From: Tubiluchus corallicola
Lineage: Eukaryota > Priapulida > Priapulimorpha > Priapulimorphida > Tubiluchidae
NCBI GenBank assembly: GCA_030141605.1
Contig: JAQGDQ010000042.1
Coordinates: forward strand, 434,001-498,000
Direction of reading: 5' to 3'
DNA length: 64,000 bases
Below the pieces are notes generated by a model. The model was not told the DNA's origin. It did no database searches and saw only the letters and a program-made list of their open reading frames with translations. The position numbers and the translations under genes are program-made. Positions 21,198-62,400 of this stretch are shown one piece after another (the first letter of the stretch is position 1; each line of letters begins with the position of its first letter).

Positions 21198-24100
21198 ATG
21201 GCTACAATAGAAATTCCATTACGGGATACAGATGAGGTTATAGAACTAGACCTGGACCAGCTGCCTGAGGGAGAAGAGGTCATGAGTATTTTGAGACAAG
21301 AGCATGCTCCTCTACATATCTGGGTAACCTTGGCTCTACAGTATTACAAACAAAATAGCGTTGAAGATTTTGTTAAAATTTTGGAAGCATCGCATACCGA
21401 TGCGAACCTACAGTACAGAGACTATGAGAAAGACCAAATGCGTGCATTGGACACTTTAGCTGCCTATTATGTGCAAAAAGCCCACAAGGAGAAGAATAAG
21501 GATCGTAAACGAGAATTGTTTACTCAGGCAACTCTGTTGTACACAACTGCTGATAAAATAATTATGTATGACCAGAATCATCTGCTAGGTCGAGCATATT
21601 TTTGTCTTCTGGAAGGCGATAAGATGGACCAAGCTGATGCCCAGTTTAATTTCGTTCTTAACCAGTCACCTAGTAACATACCAGCCCTTCTTGGCAAAGC
21701 TTGCATAGCTTTTAACAAAAAGGATTTTCGAGGTGCACTAGCATTTTACAAGAAAGCTTTGAGGACAAATCCTAATTGTCCAGCTGCTGTTCGCCTTGGT
21801 ATGGGACATTGCTTTGTTAAATTAAATAAGATGGAAAAGGCTCGCTTGGCATTTGAGAGAGCATTACAGTTAGATGGGCAATGTGTTGCTGGACTTGTTG
21901 GTCTTGCCATATTAGAATTAAATACAAAGCAGGCGGAAAGTATTCGCAATGGCGTGCAAATGCTTTCACGTGCATACACTATTGACTCTACTAATCCAAT
22001 GGTACTTAATCATTTGGCAAACCACTTTTTCTTTAAGAAAGATTATAATAAGGTGCAGCACTTAGCACTGCATGCTTTTCATAATACAGAGAATGAAGCT
22101 ATGCGAGCAGAAAGTTGTTACCAATTAGCAAGAGCTTTTCATGTTCAAGAAGATTATGACCAAGCTTTCCAGTATTATTATCAGTCAACCCAGTTTGCAG
22201 CTGTGTCTTTTGTTTTGCCATTTTTTGGACTTGGACAGATGTACATATATCGAGGTGACTCAGAAAATGCAGCACAGTGTTTTGAAAAAGTCCTGAAGGC
22301 TCAGCCGGGAAACTACGAAACTATGAAAATTCTTGGATCGTTGTATGCCAATTCGCTTAGTGAAGCAAAACAAGAAATTGCACGAAATCATTTGAAGAAA
22401 GTTGTGGAACAATACCCCGATGATGTCGAAGCATGGATAGAGTTAGCACAAATTCTTCAAAAAGGGGACGTACAGGGGGCTTTGTCAGCTTATGGAACAG
22501 CAGTGAGAATTCTCAAAGAAAAAGTCCAAGCAGATGTCCCGCCAGAAATATTAAATAATGTTGCCGCATTGCATTATCGGCTGGGTAGTTTGGTCGAAGC
22601 TAGGCGGTATTATGAAGCTGCCTTAGAAAGAGCTCGTAGTGAATCTGAGCATGATGAAGCGTACTATAGTGCCATATCAGTTACAATGACATACAATCTT
22701 GCTAGGTTGTATGAAGCAACATTCAACTTCGATTTGGCCGAGAAAATGTACAAAAACATCTTAAGGGAACACCCAAATTACGTTGACTGTTACCTACGGT
22801 TAGGTTGTATGGCACGAGATCGAGGCCAAATTTATGAGGCATCTGATTGGTTCAAGGATGCTCTTCAAATTAACCAAGATCACCCGGATGCTTGGTCACT
22901 AATAGGTAATCTTCATTTAGCAAAGCAAGAATGGGGTCCAGGACAGAAGAAATATGAAAGAATCATTAATAACCCAGAAACAGCAAATGATGCTTACTCG
23001 CTAATTGCTCTCGGAAATGTATGGCTGCAAACACTACACCAACCCCAGCGTGACAAAGACAAGGAAAAACGACATCAGGACCGGGCTTTAGCTTTATACA
23101 AACAGGTTTTGAGAAATGATCCTCGAAATATATGGGCTGCTAATGGTATTGGTTCTGTTTTAGCACAGAAGGGATGTATCAATGAAGCACGAGATGTTTT
23201 TGCACAGGTTCGCGAGGCAACAGCAGACTTTTGTGATGTCTGGCTGAACATAGCTCATATTTATGTTGAACAAAAGCAATATGTCAGTGCGGTGCAAATG
23301 TACGAAAATTGCTTAAAGAAATTTTTTCGTTATCACAATACAGAAGTGCTTCAGTATCTAGCCAGAGCTTACTTTAGGTGCGGAAAGTTGAGTGAATGTA
23401 AACAGATATTGCTTAAGGTTCGTCATGTTTCTCCCAGTGATTCTGTGCTTTTGTACAATCTTTCGTTGGTGATGCAAAAGCTAGCCATGCATACACTGAA
23501 AGAGGAAAAGAGTAATTTAAAGACAGTACTTGGAGCTGTCAGAGAACTAGAATTATCACAAACTTATTTCAACTATTTGAGTAAGTTTGGAGATCGAATG
23601 AAATTTGATCGTAACTGGGCTGCACGCGAAGCTCAGCAGTGCTCAGATTTGCTTAGCCAGGCTCAGTATCATGTAGCTCGTGCACGAAAACTTGATGAAG
23701 AGGAGAAGGAGCTGAGAAAAAAGCAAGAGCGAGAAAGAGATGCCCTTCGTCAAAAGGCTCTTTTTGAAAAACAACAGCGAGATGAGCAACTAAAAGTCCA
23801 ACAAGAAGCAATGTTGCAGAAGCGAGCAGAATATATTGAGAAAACTAAAAAGCTACTGGATTTCTCAGACATGCCAGAAACAAAACCAACAAAAAAAGGT
23901 AGAAAGAGAGAAAAGGATGATATTGTTTCAGACAGTGGCAGTGATGCTGAGAATACTGAAGCCGACGCTCCACGCAAGAAACGTCGGCAAGAAGATCGAG
24001 AAAGAAGGAAACGGCCCACAAAGAGACGTTCACGTAAATCAGATGTTGCTGCTGATGATAGTGATGAAGAGTCCAGCACCAGAGAGCAAACAAAACGACG

Positions 24101-24875
24101 CCGAAAACATGGTGGTGCTAAAGATAAGAAAAAGGCAAAAGTGGACGAAGATGGTCTTACTGCGAAGCAGCGACGAAAAGTTGTTTCTAAAGCTACTGTC
24201 TCATCAAGTGAATCTGAGTCTGACACAGGTGCTTTAAAAATAGATCAAAAGTCAGAAAGTGGCTCAGAAGAAGATGTATCAAAACATGCAAAAGCACGAC
24301 GTATCATGTCTGATTCAGATAGTGGTTCTGATAGTGGCAAAAAGGTCGAAGAAAGAGAAGATACTGCAGCATTGAGAAGGGAGCAATCGGATTCTGACAG
24401 AGCACCGTCAAGATCCAGAGAAAGTAGTCCGGCATCAGAAAGGAAAGGTGCGAGTTCACGTGATGGTAGTCCCGTATCAGAAAGAGGTAGTCAGAGAGAT
24501 AGTTCTCATAGTGGTAGAGATAGTCCGGCAAGTGGCAAGGGCAGCCCTGCATCACAGGCTGGCAGCCATCAGTCAAGAGGTAGCCGTAGCCCTTCACCTG
24601 AGAATCAGAGCCCCAGGTCCGGTGGCAGCAGTCCAGTATCTCAAAGATCTAGAAGTCCAGGATCTCCTAGATCTGGAAGCCCTGCGTCTCGTAAGTCGGA
24701 AAGTCCAGCCTCTCATAGATCAGGAAGTCCAGCCTCTCATAGATCAGGAAGTCCAGCCTCTCATAGGTCGGGGAGTCCAGCATCTCGGAGATCAGGGAGT
24801 CCAACATCTCAGAGATCAGAAAGTGCACATTCTGGTTCTGATAATGAAAGTGAACACTCAGCAACAGCGGATTAG
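21198..24875 (+). CDS. CTR9: Paf1 complex subunit CTR9
   Basis: One uninterrupted frame of 1225 codons (human CTR9 1173). CTR9 is the TPR scaffold of the nuclear Paf1 complex, which travels with RNA polymerase II and supports H2B ubiquitylation and H3K4/K36 methylation. It opens with [20 protein letters not shown], almost as in vertebrates. Tandem TPR units fill residues about 40-740 (for example [40 protein letters not shown]). A charged coiled coil lies at about 835-895, followed by a Lys/Arg/Glu/Ser-rich tail with CK2-like acidic serine clusters. The last 75 or so residues contain an 8-residue Ser-Pro repeat encoded by a 24-base minisatellite. The ATG follows a splice acceptor by 14 bases. 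The coding part is intronless, unlike the many-exon human gene. Its divergent neighbour is IFT20. Candidate poly(A) signals lie at 25419-25429. Confidence 0.98.
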   Translation: MATIEIPLRDTDEVIELDLDQLPEGEEVMSILRQEHAPLHIWVTLALQYYKQNSVEDFVKILEASHTDANLQYRDYEKDQMRALDTLAAYYVQKAHKEKNKDRKRELFTQATLLYTTADKIIMYDQNHLLGRAYFCLLEGDKMDQADAQFNFVLNQSPSNIPALLGKACIAFNKKDFRGALAFYKKALRTNPNCPAAVRLGMGHCFVKLNKMEKARLAFERALQLDGQCVAGLVGLAILELNTKQAESIRNGVQMLSRAYTIDSTNPMVLNHLANHFFFKKDYNKVQHLALHAFHNTENEAMRAESCYQLARAFHVQEDYDQAFQYYYQSTQFAAVSFVLPFFGLGQMYIYRGDSENAAQCFEKVLKAQPGNYETMKILGSLYANSLSEAKQEIARNHLKKVVEQYPDDVEAWIELAQILQKGDVQGALSAYGTAVRILKEKVQADVPPEILNNVAALHYRLGSLVEARRYYEAALERARSESEHDEAYYSAISVTMTYNLARLYEATFNFDLAEKMYKNILREHPNYVDCYLRLGCMARDRGQIYEASDWFKDALQINQDHPDAWSLIGNLHLAKQEWGPGQKKYERIINNPETANDAYSLIALGNVWLQTLHQPQRDKDKEKRHQDRALALYKQVLRNDPRNIWAANGIGSVLAQKGCINEARDVFAQVREATADFCDVWLNIAHIYVEQKQYVSAVQMYENCLKKFFRYHNTEVLQYLARAYFRCGKLSECKQILLKVRHVSPSDSVLLYNLSLVMQKLAMHTLKEEKSNLKTVLGAVRELELSQTYFNYLSKFGDRMKFDRNWAAREAQQCSDLLSQAQYHVARARKLDEEEKELRKKQERERDALRQKALFEKQQRDEQLKVQQEAMLQKRAEYIEKTKKLLDFSDMPETKPTKKGRKREKDDIVSDSGSDAENTEADAPRKKRRQEDRERRKRPTKRRSRKSDVAADDSDEESSTREQTKRRRKHGGAKDKKKAKVDEDGLTAKQRRKVVSKATVSSSESESDTGALKIDQKSESGSEEDVSKHAKARRIMSDSDSGSDSGKKVEEREDTAALRREQSDSDRAPSRSRESSPASERKGASSRDGSPVSERGSQRDSSHSGRDSPASGKGSPASQAGSHQSRGSRSPSPENQSPRSGGSSPVSQRSRSPGSPRSGSPASRKSESPASHRSGSPASHRSGSPASHRSGSPASRRSGSPTSQRSESAHSGSDNESEHSATAD
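24656..24825 (+). repeat. 24-bp coding minisatellite in the CTR9 tail
   Basis: About seven in-frame copies of a 24-base unit (AGATCAGGAAGTCCAGCCTC plus TCAT) encode the octapeptide SPAS(H/R)RSG and variants. Middle copies are almost identical, which points to recent expansion or gene conversion. Each unit supplies two Ser-Pro or Arg-Ser sites of the kind modified by proline-directed or SR kinases. Confidence 0.9.
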
Positions 24876-25775
24876 ATGAGGTCAGAAAAAGGTTCCCCCT
24901 TTTTCATACGAAAAAGGAATCAGTCTCACAGAGAATAATAGGTTTAGGCAGTTATGATTTCTGAGATGCTGAGGTCATTTCTGACAATGTGGAACACTTC
25001 TAAATTGTTTATGGTCCTTGTGTGAAAATGGTTACACTGTAATTAATGATTTTGCTGTTTGTAGTAGTGGCATTGTGTTTTCTGACTGAAATGTTAGTCT
25101 GTAGTGTACAGTCATTATCAGATATACTTATTTGTGTAGATTTACATACATTTTTCAAACAGTAAAGTTACATGTACATTATATTGTGCACTAATTTGCC
25201 CCATCAGGCATATATCTGGCAAATGAATTAAATTTTGCAGAAAATTCAAAGTTTTTTGGTCGTATGAATGTTATTCAAATCATACTACAATGTGTACCTT
25301 GCGTATTCGCACTTTATGGCACGTACATGCTAATTTCAACTTTGAACATGACCTATGAAATAGAAGAAATGCGTATAATGAGTGAAGAGTGACCTGGAAA
25401 ATAGTAAAAAGCAATTAAAATAAAATAAAGAATGGCTAGAAGACAAAGTCAGAATCAAACAGTAGAAGTAAAAAAACCAGCAATAAGGTCATCATTGAAA
25501 AACCAGCAATATTAAATTACAGGCAGCTTTTATTGCCGACAATAACAATATGAATCTGCAACTACATAAAAGATTACCGTTACCCTGCTTTTATGTTAAG
25601 GGAACCGCAGATATAATTTCTGATGTTTTTGAATGACGTGGCTGCTGCGTCGAACCCAAAACCTCCCGAATTTTCCACTAGCATGTAATCCACCATGATC
25701 AACAAAACTGAAATTTTTAAAGAGGGTAACATTAAATTTGGAAAGTGGCAGTGTTGGAGGAAGAGAGTGGTGAAA
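24876..25775 (+). other. CTR9 3' UTR and flank
   Basis: No coding exon is visible. Overlapping AATAAA signals at 25419-25424 and 25424-25429 would give a 3' UTR of about 550-570 bases for CTR9. Confidence 0.5.
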
Positions 25776-26868
25776 ATTAAATGCAAACTAGTTGACAATG
25801 TTTCTGACGTGGTCAGAAACTGAAGATTTTGCCAACAGTAGTTGTGAGGTTCAGGCTTAAAGATGAAGAGATGACAGCCTTTTTTGAAAGTGCTTACTTT
25901 CTTTTATTGAATTGCTTGAATACATGGAAACTGCATTTCACAATGAATCCTCAGCATTTAACTGTTCAGCCCATCACCCAAGAGTCAAAGGTCAACAATC
26001 CTGGCATAATTTATGTCATTCAGTTTGTCTCCTTGATACTTTTGGTAGGCCATGGAAGGCATTTGTCTCCTCGACCCCTGTTTTGCCCCTAACTGGGTCA
26101 CAGGTTTACGATTCACACTGTAACCTATACCATTCGATTTGCCTCATCAAGGCCTTTCATTTGACATGGTACTATTTGTAGACACTCGATGCATTTCTGT
26201 TCCCAACCCCCATTTTTCGGTTTTTGCCCCATTTCGGGCTCGCGGATTAGCTATTCTCGTTGCAACCTTTGCCATTCGACTCTTCGCATTGAGACCTTTC
26301 ATTTGATATGCTACATGGCACTATTCTAACACAGCCCCTACCTGAAAAACTACGGGGCAGATGGATCCTAAAGAAAAAGTAAATGAAAACCCGAGCGCTC
26401 CGTGACCTTTGACCTGGCAACTCGGGTAACGTGTATATATATATAACTTTGGCCAGGAGTGTACTTTTTGAGTTTTGTGTCCCTAGCATTCAGCATGTAA
26501 AAAGTCACAAATTGGGTGACCCAAATTTTGCATTTTGGCCCCTCACTCGGGCATTTAAAGCTTGTCAGCTTTTTAAAACCCCAGGTGCACACCTGCCCCA
26601 CAGTACCCAAATACTTGTGAAAAATTTTGAAAATAACGAAAGCCCTAGGAGGAGTTGAATTCTAAAGTAAAACTGACCAATGCCCACTGTCCAGTGGTCA
26701 GCGTTTGCTATACAATTGTACATACCTGCCCAGCTCTACCAACCCTGCGAGTTTGGTGACCCTAGCTTGCAAGACTTACGAGCTATAGAGCGTTAAAGTG
26801 GCGGAGAATGAATAAATAAATATTATTAATAATAACCAGATGAAAAACAGTAAGATTTTGCTATAATA
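25776..26868 (+). repeat. Dispersed repeat, copy B (downstream of CTR9)
   Basis: This is the second copy of the repeat seen at 16938-18204, in the same orientation. It shares all the landmarks but is about 170 bases shorter, because it has fewer or shorter internal 140-base units. It ends GGAGAATGAATAAATAAATA...CAGTAAGATTTTGCT. The copies differ at many positions, so neither is recent. The open frames across it (for example 25829-26092, 26431-26658) are not shared as conserved proteins with copy A and are not called. Confidence 0.8.
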
Positions 26869-27563
26869 ATGCTAAATCTGAACAGAAAAGTAATTATGGT
26901 GTTTAAATTAAGATTGTGAAAAAGTGATCGGTGAATGTTCAGTTTTGAGCAAGAAGCATGCATTTTAAGAGTACAAGAATTGCGTAGTTACCGTCGTAAT
27001 GTGAATGCTAAAGGTGTTTTTACTTTAGTATTGTGCGGCGGTTATTTATGATCTAATTGTCCAGTAATGTCATGTTGAGAGCGTGGGTGGGCCGCATGGC
27101 TGCATATTTCTCTTATCTGCAGTTGGCTAATTACCAGTATTTCATAAGACTGCTGCCCCACGTTGTGTTACATAAAAGTTTTGCAAGGTATCGTCATAGA
27201 ACTACACTTACATTGTTAATGCGCAAAAAAGTGCAGTATAACACATGTATTGACATAGGTATAATAACACTATAATTATACTATACCTATTTGTCACATA
27301 GTTATTAAAATTAACTAAGAAACAAAATCGATGTTGCACAGCAGAATAGCATTGATATTGGATGAACCTGGCCTTACTCTTATATAGTTTTCCATCTAGA
27401 TTTGGTTACTGCGTTTATATCCACTGTATTTATAACAATATTATATTAATTTATTCATGACGTTTAATTGCTGAACCAACATCTATTAAAGTTATTAAGA
27501 AGGAGTGTAGAAAGAGTGTGTTGAAACGATCGAAATCACTATGCAAAACCAAGGCGATTCAAC
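26869..27563. other. Intergenic region before ASPDH
   Basis: No exon or repeat is recognised. The short frame 27057-27275 has no family resemblance. Confidence 0.5.
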
Positions 27564-27574
27564 CAATATGGCGG
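27564..27574 (+). promoter_or_regulatory. YY1-like motif upstream of ASPDH
   Basis: CAATATGGCGG matches the AAnATGGCGG YY1 core and lies about 150 bases upstream of the ASPDH start codon. It probably marks the promoter or 5' UTR, by analogy with other animal promoters. Confidence 0.45.
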
Positions 27575-27722
27575 TTTTAGTGTTTCGTGCGATGTTACCA
27601 ATATAACCGATCTTGTGATTCTTGTGTGACTGCTATACTGTTATACTGACTGTGAGAGTTACTTTATAAAATTTAACTTGTCCTCATTAAATTTTAGTTT
27701 AAAAATATTTCTACGCTTGAAA

Positions 27723-39095
<11,373 letters not shown>

Positions 39096-40422
39096 AAGTG
39101 TTCTCCTGCATTTTGCTATAACTTTGATGATTGGAAGAAGTATTGGTTGCAAAACAATTTCTGAGGCAATATAGTAAAGCAATTGCACCATCGGCAATTA
39201 TAAAAGAAAATTTATTTTTTTATTAAAGATCAACATAAAGGTGATAAGTTTTTGTAAGAGAAAAATATTTTTGTGTATTTTGTTTATTTGATCATAAGAG
39301 ATTGATCATAAGACCACTATTGCTATATATCAATTGGAAAGCTGTTTGGCAATAGTTACAAAACATTAGCCTTTTTATTTGGAGTTACATCAACCAATTC
39401 TTGTCTATTGACAAAATAATATCCTTTACTCAAATTGTAATTCATGGTGTAAGTACAAACTAACTGTTGTGAAGTTATAACAAGGTAGTTAGTATTTTTA
39501 TAGCTAAATAGTGTGTTATTTTACCATAACAACATGTTGTTCGTTGTTGCCAGAATAATCTAAATACAAAGATAGTTTGTATAAGTCATCAGGTACTCTG
39601 TTGATTATAGCCATTTCTAGTGTCGATAGACTGTCTGTTGTAACATTTTCAAGGAATTCATAATTGCTGCATGCTATGCAGTCCAATATGTCATTCTACT
39701 GACATGCATTACTGAAGCTATGTACATCACTCGTTGTTTGAAGCATCAACATGAGTATGACTCACAGATCATTTCTCACTTATCTTTTTACTTTTCCTGC
39801 TGCTTCATTGGAGTTTTACAGACTTGAAATTTCTTGTGACAACTTGTAACTTTAAGCAGAAAATTCTGATAATAAATAGTAACGCATCATTCTTTGTTTA
39901 TATTTGCTAAATGTCTGATGTGGATAATTTTTATGCCTTTTTGCGTGCCCATGATCTTCCTGGAAAAACAGGAAAAATGGAAAAGTAACATGGCTAGATG
40001 TAACATTTATGAGTGCAGTCAATAAACAATGATTAGCTGGTATTAATCATTTTTTTGTACTCTCATTTGGAACAGTAGTGAAATGATGAAAAAATTTACG
40101 AGACTCTGACCTGTTGGCGAAATTGTACTTGATCTGCTCCGTATCAAAATCTACATACGTCCTGCAATGCCTGCCTTTATACTAACAAAATTGCAAAATG
40201 CTGTATGTAAAACATGGGGCCGTTCTCCCATACCTCAACTGGAAATCAGTTGTGATTGCTAAAGGTTTCAAAATCAAGTAACCATATCAAAATTGTCAAT
40301 TTTGCCATGGATACTTAAATAAACTGCCACCAGATGCTCTTGCCAGAACAACTTTCTTCTATCCAATTCGAAAAATGAGTCAGTATTGTGACATTCACAA
40401 TTTCACATTTCCGGAATTCATA

Positions 40423-40533
40423 AGCTATTTTAAAAAAATAACTAATAATGCTAACATTTCTACATTTCTAGTATATCATCAGACATTGGGTTAACTGTGG
40501 ATAAAACAAGAATAATTCACAGTTAGTAACAAG

Positions 40534-40584
<51 letters not shown>

Positions 40585-40637
40585 CAATGTAATATACTAG
40601 AAATGTCAGCATTATTAGTTAATTTTTCAAAATAGCT
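40423..40637. mobile_element. Small fold-back element around a (TA)n tract
   Basis: The arms AGCTATTTTAAAAAAATAAC... (left) and ...GTTAATTTTTCAAAATAGCT (right) pair over about 55-65 bases. Shared blocks include ACTAATAATGCT, ACATTTCTAGTATAT and the inner ACATTGGGT / ACCCAATGT. TA at 40421-40422 and 40638-40639 fits a TA target duplication. The loop contains a (TA)n tract at about 40537-40581. It is organised like the element in ASPDH intron 7 but unrelated in sequence. Confidence 0.78.
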
Positions 40638-41154
40638 TATATATGCATAACTGAAAACTGTAATGAAAGTATATTCGTACATTTCTGTTAAATTTTAAGA
40701 ATTATCACTAAAAGAAAAAGACGTGCTCAAAATTCTCTTGTACACAGGCAAGGGAAAAGTTGAAAGAACAGGCTAGAATTCTGCAGCCCAAAATTGTGAT
40801 TATTTTATCAAGCACTTGTAAGTACACCGAGAGCAAGTAAGAGGCTAAGAAAGTGCATATCAATGTAAAATTTGTAAGTAGGGCTTCAAAGTGCAAAAAG
40901 TTGAATCGTAGTAGACAGAGAAGCGCAATCTCTGGCAAATAACAGAATAACATCTACAAACAAGAAGGTTTACTTCGTTTGTGATTTGTTACAAATTGTA
41001 AAAGTGGCTTCATTTGTATGCTTATAGGTAAAAATATAACAGCAAGGTTGTGACCTCTGATGACTCAAAAAAGTTGAACGCGAATAGTAGGTGCATGCGT
41101 AATATAAAAATCAATTGCTCTTAAAGAAAATAAAAAAAATTGAAAACTATAATG

Positions 41155-41420
41155 CTGCCGCTGAAGATGATACTGACGATAATGATGATGAATACAACAT
41201 GATCCTGATAATGATTATGATAGTTTAAGGATGAAAACTCGTCAAGATAACGATAACAACAGCAATGATGAAAGTGTTGTTGTTGTTGTTAACGTGTAAC
41301 GTGGTAATGATGGTGATAAGAATAATGGAGACAATGCTGATGATATTGGTGATGACAACAATAATGATTATAATGGCGAAAATCATGATAATGATGATAA
41401 CAAAGACATTAATTGATGGC
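41155..41420. repeat. Degenerate GAT/AAT/GTT microsatellite
   Basis: Imperfect runs of GAT, AAT, GTT and AAC triplets, about 365 bases upstream of the CLTC start at the nearest. It is an old decayed simple repeat. Confidence 0.75.
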
Positions 41421-41673
41421 GATGACTGATGACCAGTTGATTCAATTTTGTTTACAACTGATAACTGACAATCAACAATTTATTGGCTAGCCTGTATCTT
41501 TGCCTTAGGCTTCAATCGGCTCTTAAAAAAGAACCATACGTAGCTTCGCTGCAACTACCACCCTAAGTGATGTGTATGATCCGATGTGGAGATTTGAAAT
41601 CTGTAATAGATTCATCGAACGTAGGTTGCGCACGGATACCCGGAACTATTTCGCGGGCGTTTGCACACCGGTA

Positions 41674-41685
41674 GCTGCCATCTTG
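41674..41685 (-). promoter_or_regulatory. YY1-like motif upstream of CLTC
   Basis: GCTGCCATCTTG reads CAAGATGGCAGC on the minus strand, the classic YY1 core. It lies about 99 bases before the CLTC start codon in a locally GC-rich patch (41620-41720), so it probably marks the promoter. Confidence 0.5.
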
Positions 41686-41783
41686 AAATGTTGTGTACGT
41701 GGAAGCGTGTCTGAGATAGTTATATTTCACACTTGGTCGTATTAGAGTTTAGCGTTCTTATTTTGTTTGTATTGTTTTCCGTC

Positions 41784-59012
<17,229 letters not shown>

Positions 59013-59328
59013 ACTCCCTATTGTTCTTAATTAGATAACACAGTATGAATTTTTAACTATCTAATGTGTTTTGGGATCTTCAACCACAGGGCTGAAATGA
59101 GGATGAAAATAAAACAGGACATGTACATACAGTGCTGTGCACTGTATTGTATGAGTGATCAGTCTTTCTTCCTGTCACTTTTTATTCTGGTTTTTGGCCT
59201 TGCAGTCCCCCCTCCCTCCCGCACATGCAAGCAGTTCATACCTTTGCGATTATAGTAGCGAATTGTAATGGTACACTTCCTTTTACACATTCTATGTTAT
59301 GTATGGTAATTAAAGGATATATTATCAA

Positions 59329-59408
59329 AATAAATTAACTATTTGTTATTAATGGACGAGTAATTTACGTTGTATGGCCTGGGTGATTGTTTAAGTACAG
59401 ATAATAAA
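59329..59408 (+). terminator. Candidate poly(A) signals of CLTC
   Basis: AATAAA occurs at 59329-59334 and at 59403-59408, about 320 and 390 bases past the stop codon. Either could end the transcript. Another AATAAA near 60941 would give a much longer 3' UTR. Confidence 0.5.
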
Positions 59409-62400
59409 GATATGAACATTTATTAACAGTATTTAACCTTTGTTCGTCGTATTCCATCTGTTTAATAATGTTTTGCTCGCATTGTTTGTCTTCTGTTGAA
59501 ATTCGTTTTCATTGGTGTTTAATACTGTGATGCGCAACATGTGAGTTTGCATATTCATCCCAGTGAATAACAGAGTTTGCGACTATTTCCTGTGTTTTAT
59601 TTTGCTTGTTAAACTTTGATATTGGCTGAAATTCTTACTGTTCAAAAAGCTCAAAAATTGGAAAACTTCTAGTTTTAAAAATGTACTATTAAGAATCATG
59701 TATCAGTTGCACGTGTTTGTATTTAATGTATTCTTTGTATGAACCTGATGAGTTATTTGTTATTAAAAAAACTAAAAGATCGTTTCTAAAGTTCCGAATG
59801 TGCTACACTTCAGTTTCTGAATAAGTTTTGTTCAAAGTGTTATTTGTGCTATTATCAGTATACAGCTGGCATCTTCCAGTTCAAGGTTTGTTTTAGGCTG
59901 GTGTAACCAGTGAACAAGGTTGCTCATTTTAACCTTTGGAACATTGCAAATTACTGGAAAGTCTCCAGTACTGGTGCTTTTGTGCAAACTTGGATCCTTT
60001 TAAATCACAGGTGTGCACAAGATTTTACAGAGTTATGTCATTTTCACACATACTTTACCAGTTCCCTTCTTACACTTACTGACATGCTTCTAAAAAGCTA
60101 GCTTTTGGACTCTTTGAAGAGTTGTTTGGGGATGGGCGGGCCCATCTAATTATTTTTCTGTTTCGATTATTGTCAGCTATTTTGTATGCATGTAAGCTAA
60201 GTAGATTCGTCTGGCTTTGTGCTCGTGCCATAAATCACTTTGTGGTTGCTTTAGAATGTTGTGTACACAAAATTTGCTTAACTGGATTGCCAGCTTCTAT
60301 GGGTATTTTTTGTCATTTGAAATCTAGAAGGCATGTTTAGCTTAATGTACTACTGTCAGTGCTTCTACTGAATGAGAAATTTGAGAAGACAGTCATCTGT
60401 CATTGATTACTAATCCTAAACCATTCAAATCAGATGTTGCGTAGGTAGATAGATTACTGTGTAAAATGAAAGTAATGAAGCTCACAAAATAGAACTTTAA
60501 GTTTGGGAATTTAATAGTTTCAGTGAAGTGAATCATACAGTGCCTTATTGATGATTAATTGCTGGAACGAAATTTTTTTGATAGTTTTGTTCATTGCAAG
60601 CTTTAGTGTGCTCATTTCATACGTCAGTGGTCTGATTTTTTATTATTACGTTAGTTCATTTGACATTTGTACCAAATAACATCTTTTCACTATAAGCTGT
60701 CTGTCCTGCATTTTGTGAAAAATGCTTGATAATTTTCTTTTGTCGTTTGTGCACTATAAATACTGTTGGACTAACATGATCATTCAAATTCCATTGTTTT
60801 ATTTTAATAATTGTGCAGATTAAAGTCATGGAGACCAATATTTTGCTACTGCATTCTGCTAAATAGTTTACTCACATTAGGTGTTTATATATCATCCAAT
60901 ACGTGATACTGTTATTGATTCTATCTAGAATATAATTTAATAAACATTGCTGATTCTGTATAATGACTCTTTTATGTGTTATTGATATATTTTAACTTTT
61001 GGTCTTGACTAATAGTATGTGATCAAACCGAAGACAAAATGTGCAAACAAGCGTTCAAAAGTTGTGATAATTTCATTCGTTTTATCCAGCCTCGATACAC
61101 CCAGCCGAATATACCTAGAATTAAAGTGGTCATCAGTTGTGTTTTGGAGACATCTAACTTGGAGAAATCTTCTAACTTTTTTGACAAAAACACATGCCAC
61201 GGGTATAAAGAACACACCCTGCAGGTTCAGTGATAACTTCGTTGTGTTTAAGTTGTCGTGAAATTTCAACTCTGCCGGTAAGGAAATTATCACCAAACAT
61301 CCAACTCTGACTGTAAGGAATCTATTACCAAACATATTTAATCAAAGCAAAGCAAAACAAATCTGCTTTATTCAAATCAATATTTGCTTGGTGGTTAATG
61401 TTGCTAACCATGAAATCACTTGTTTGACATGCTTCAATTTTTTGTTGAAACAAATTTTTGGTTCACATTGAAGCTGTATAATTGCACTTTACTGCACTCA
61501 GTAATTAAATCGGCTGCAACTGATTAACTGCTGTTCAAAGTAAATGTTACTAAACTGCTACTGTTTTGGTTTAATTACTAGATGGCATGAAAACAAAAAA
61601 TTACTTTCAAGGCAAATAGGGAATAAAATTTTCAAGCAACAAACACTTACATGTCTGTCTGCGAAATTTCAACTCGTGTCAAAATATCTAAAAAATGATA
61701 TCATCAGTATTAATAATGTTTAATGTTCATTTAAACAAAAGTAATAAAATGTACCTGATTACGCTAATTACATGATGCCCAACCTAATTTCGTATACCAA
61801 CGAGTGAGTATTTACTCTTTCAACAATTATCTATCTAGTATCCATGTGTAAAACCAACATAATTTTAACAATTTTATCTTAAATGAGATTCTATAGTAAA
61901 TGTTCCATATGCATTACAGTCTAATTAACGAGAGCAAAACTAATAGAAGTAAAAGCACATCACACTTTAAATTATGGCATTAATCACGTGAGATTTCTGT
62001 AGTCAACAAAAGTTCAACACTAGTTTAAAATTTAAAAGAAACCAAAAGTACCGCTAACATATAAAAATATTTTACAATAACAAACAATGTGAAGTCATTA
62101 TATTTGAAAACAGCATTATAATTAATAGTCTGTAAAGCTCACATTTCAATGTGTCACATCTATGTATCGAAGATGTAAAAGGAAAACAAATGCCATGGCT
62201 CAGAAGATACATTGCTATGATTTACTCGTAAGACCTAGCTACAGTATTCCCCCTAAATCAATACTGCTTAAAAACACTAAGTGTTCATACAACATTTTTT
62301 ATTTAATACTACCCTATTAGTATGAAAAAAATAAATGCAAGATGGTGCACCTGACACGGTAAGTTGTAACAATAATCATAATACAAGCCTGAGATTCACT

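Larger units (their letters stand above)
39096..41673. other. Intergenic region between ASPDH and CLTC
   Basis: Candidate poly(A) signals for ASPDH are ATTAAA near 39222 and AATAAA at 39871-39876. Otherwise there is a fold-back element at 40423-40637 and a low-complexity GAT/AAC-rich stretch at about 41155-41420. No exon is recognised. Confidence 0.5.

Noticed and set aside
23750-24597. Several frames on both strands inside the CTR9 tail
   Set aside because: They are shadows of the Ser/Arg/Glu-rich low-complexity coding region of CTR9.
40200-40400. Stretch reading LNKLPPDALARTTFFYPIRK, reminiscent of a LINE reverse-transcriptase tail
   Set aside because: Only one short motif fits, the preceding WN is absent and the flanking frames are broken, so it is too weak to call.
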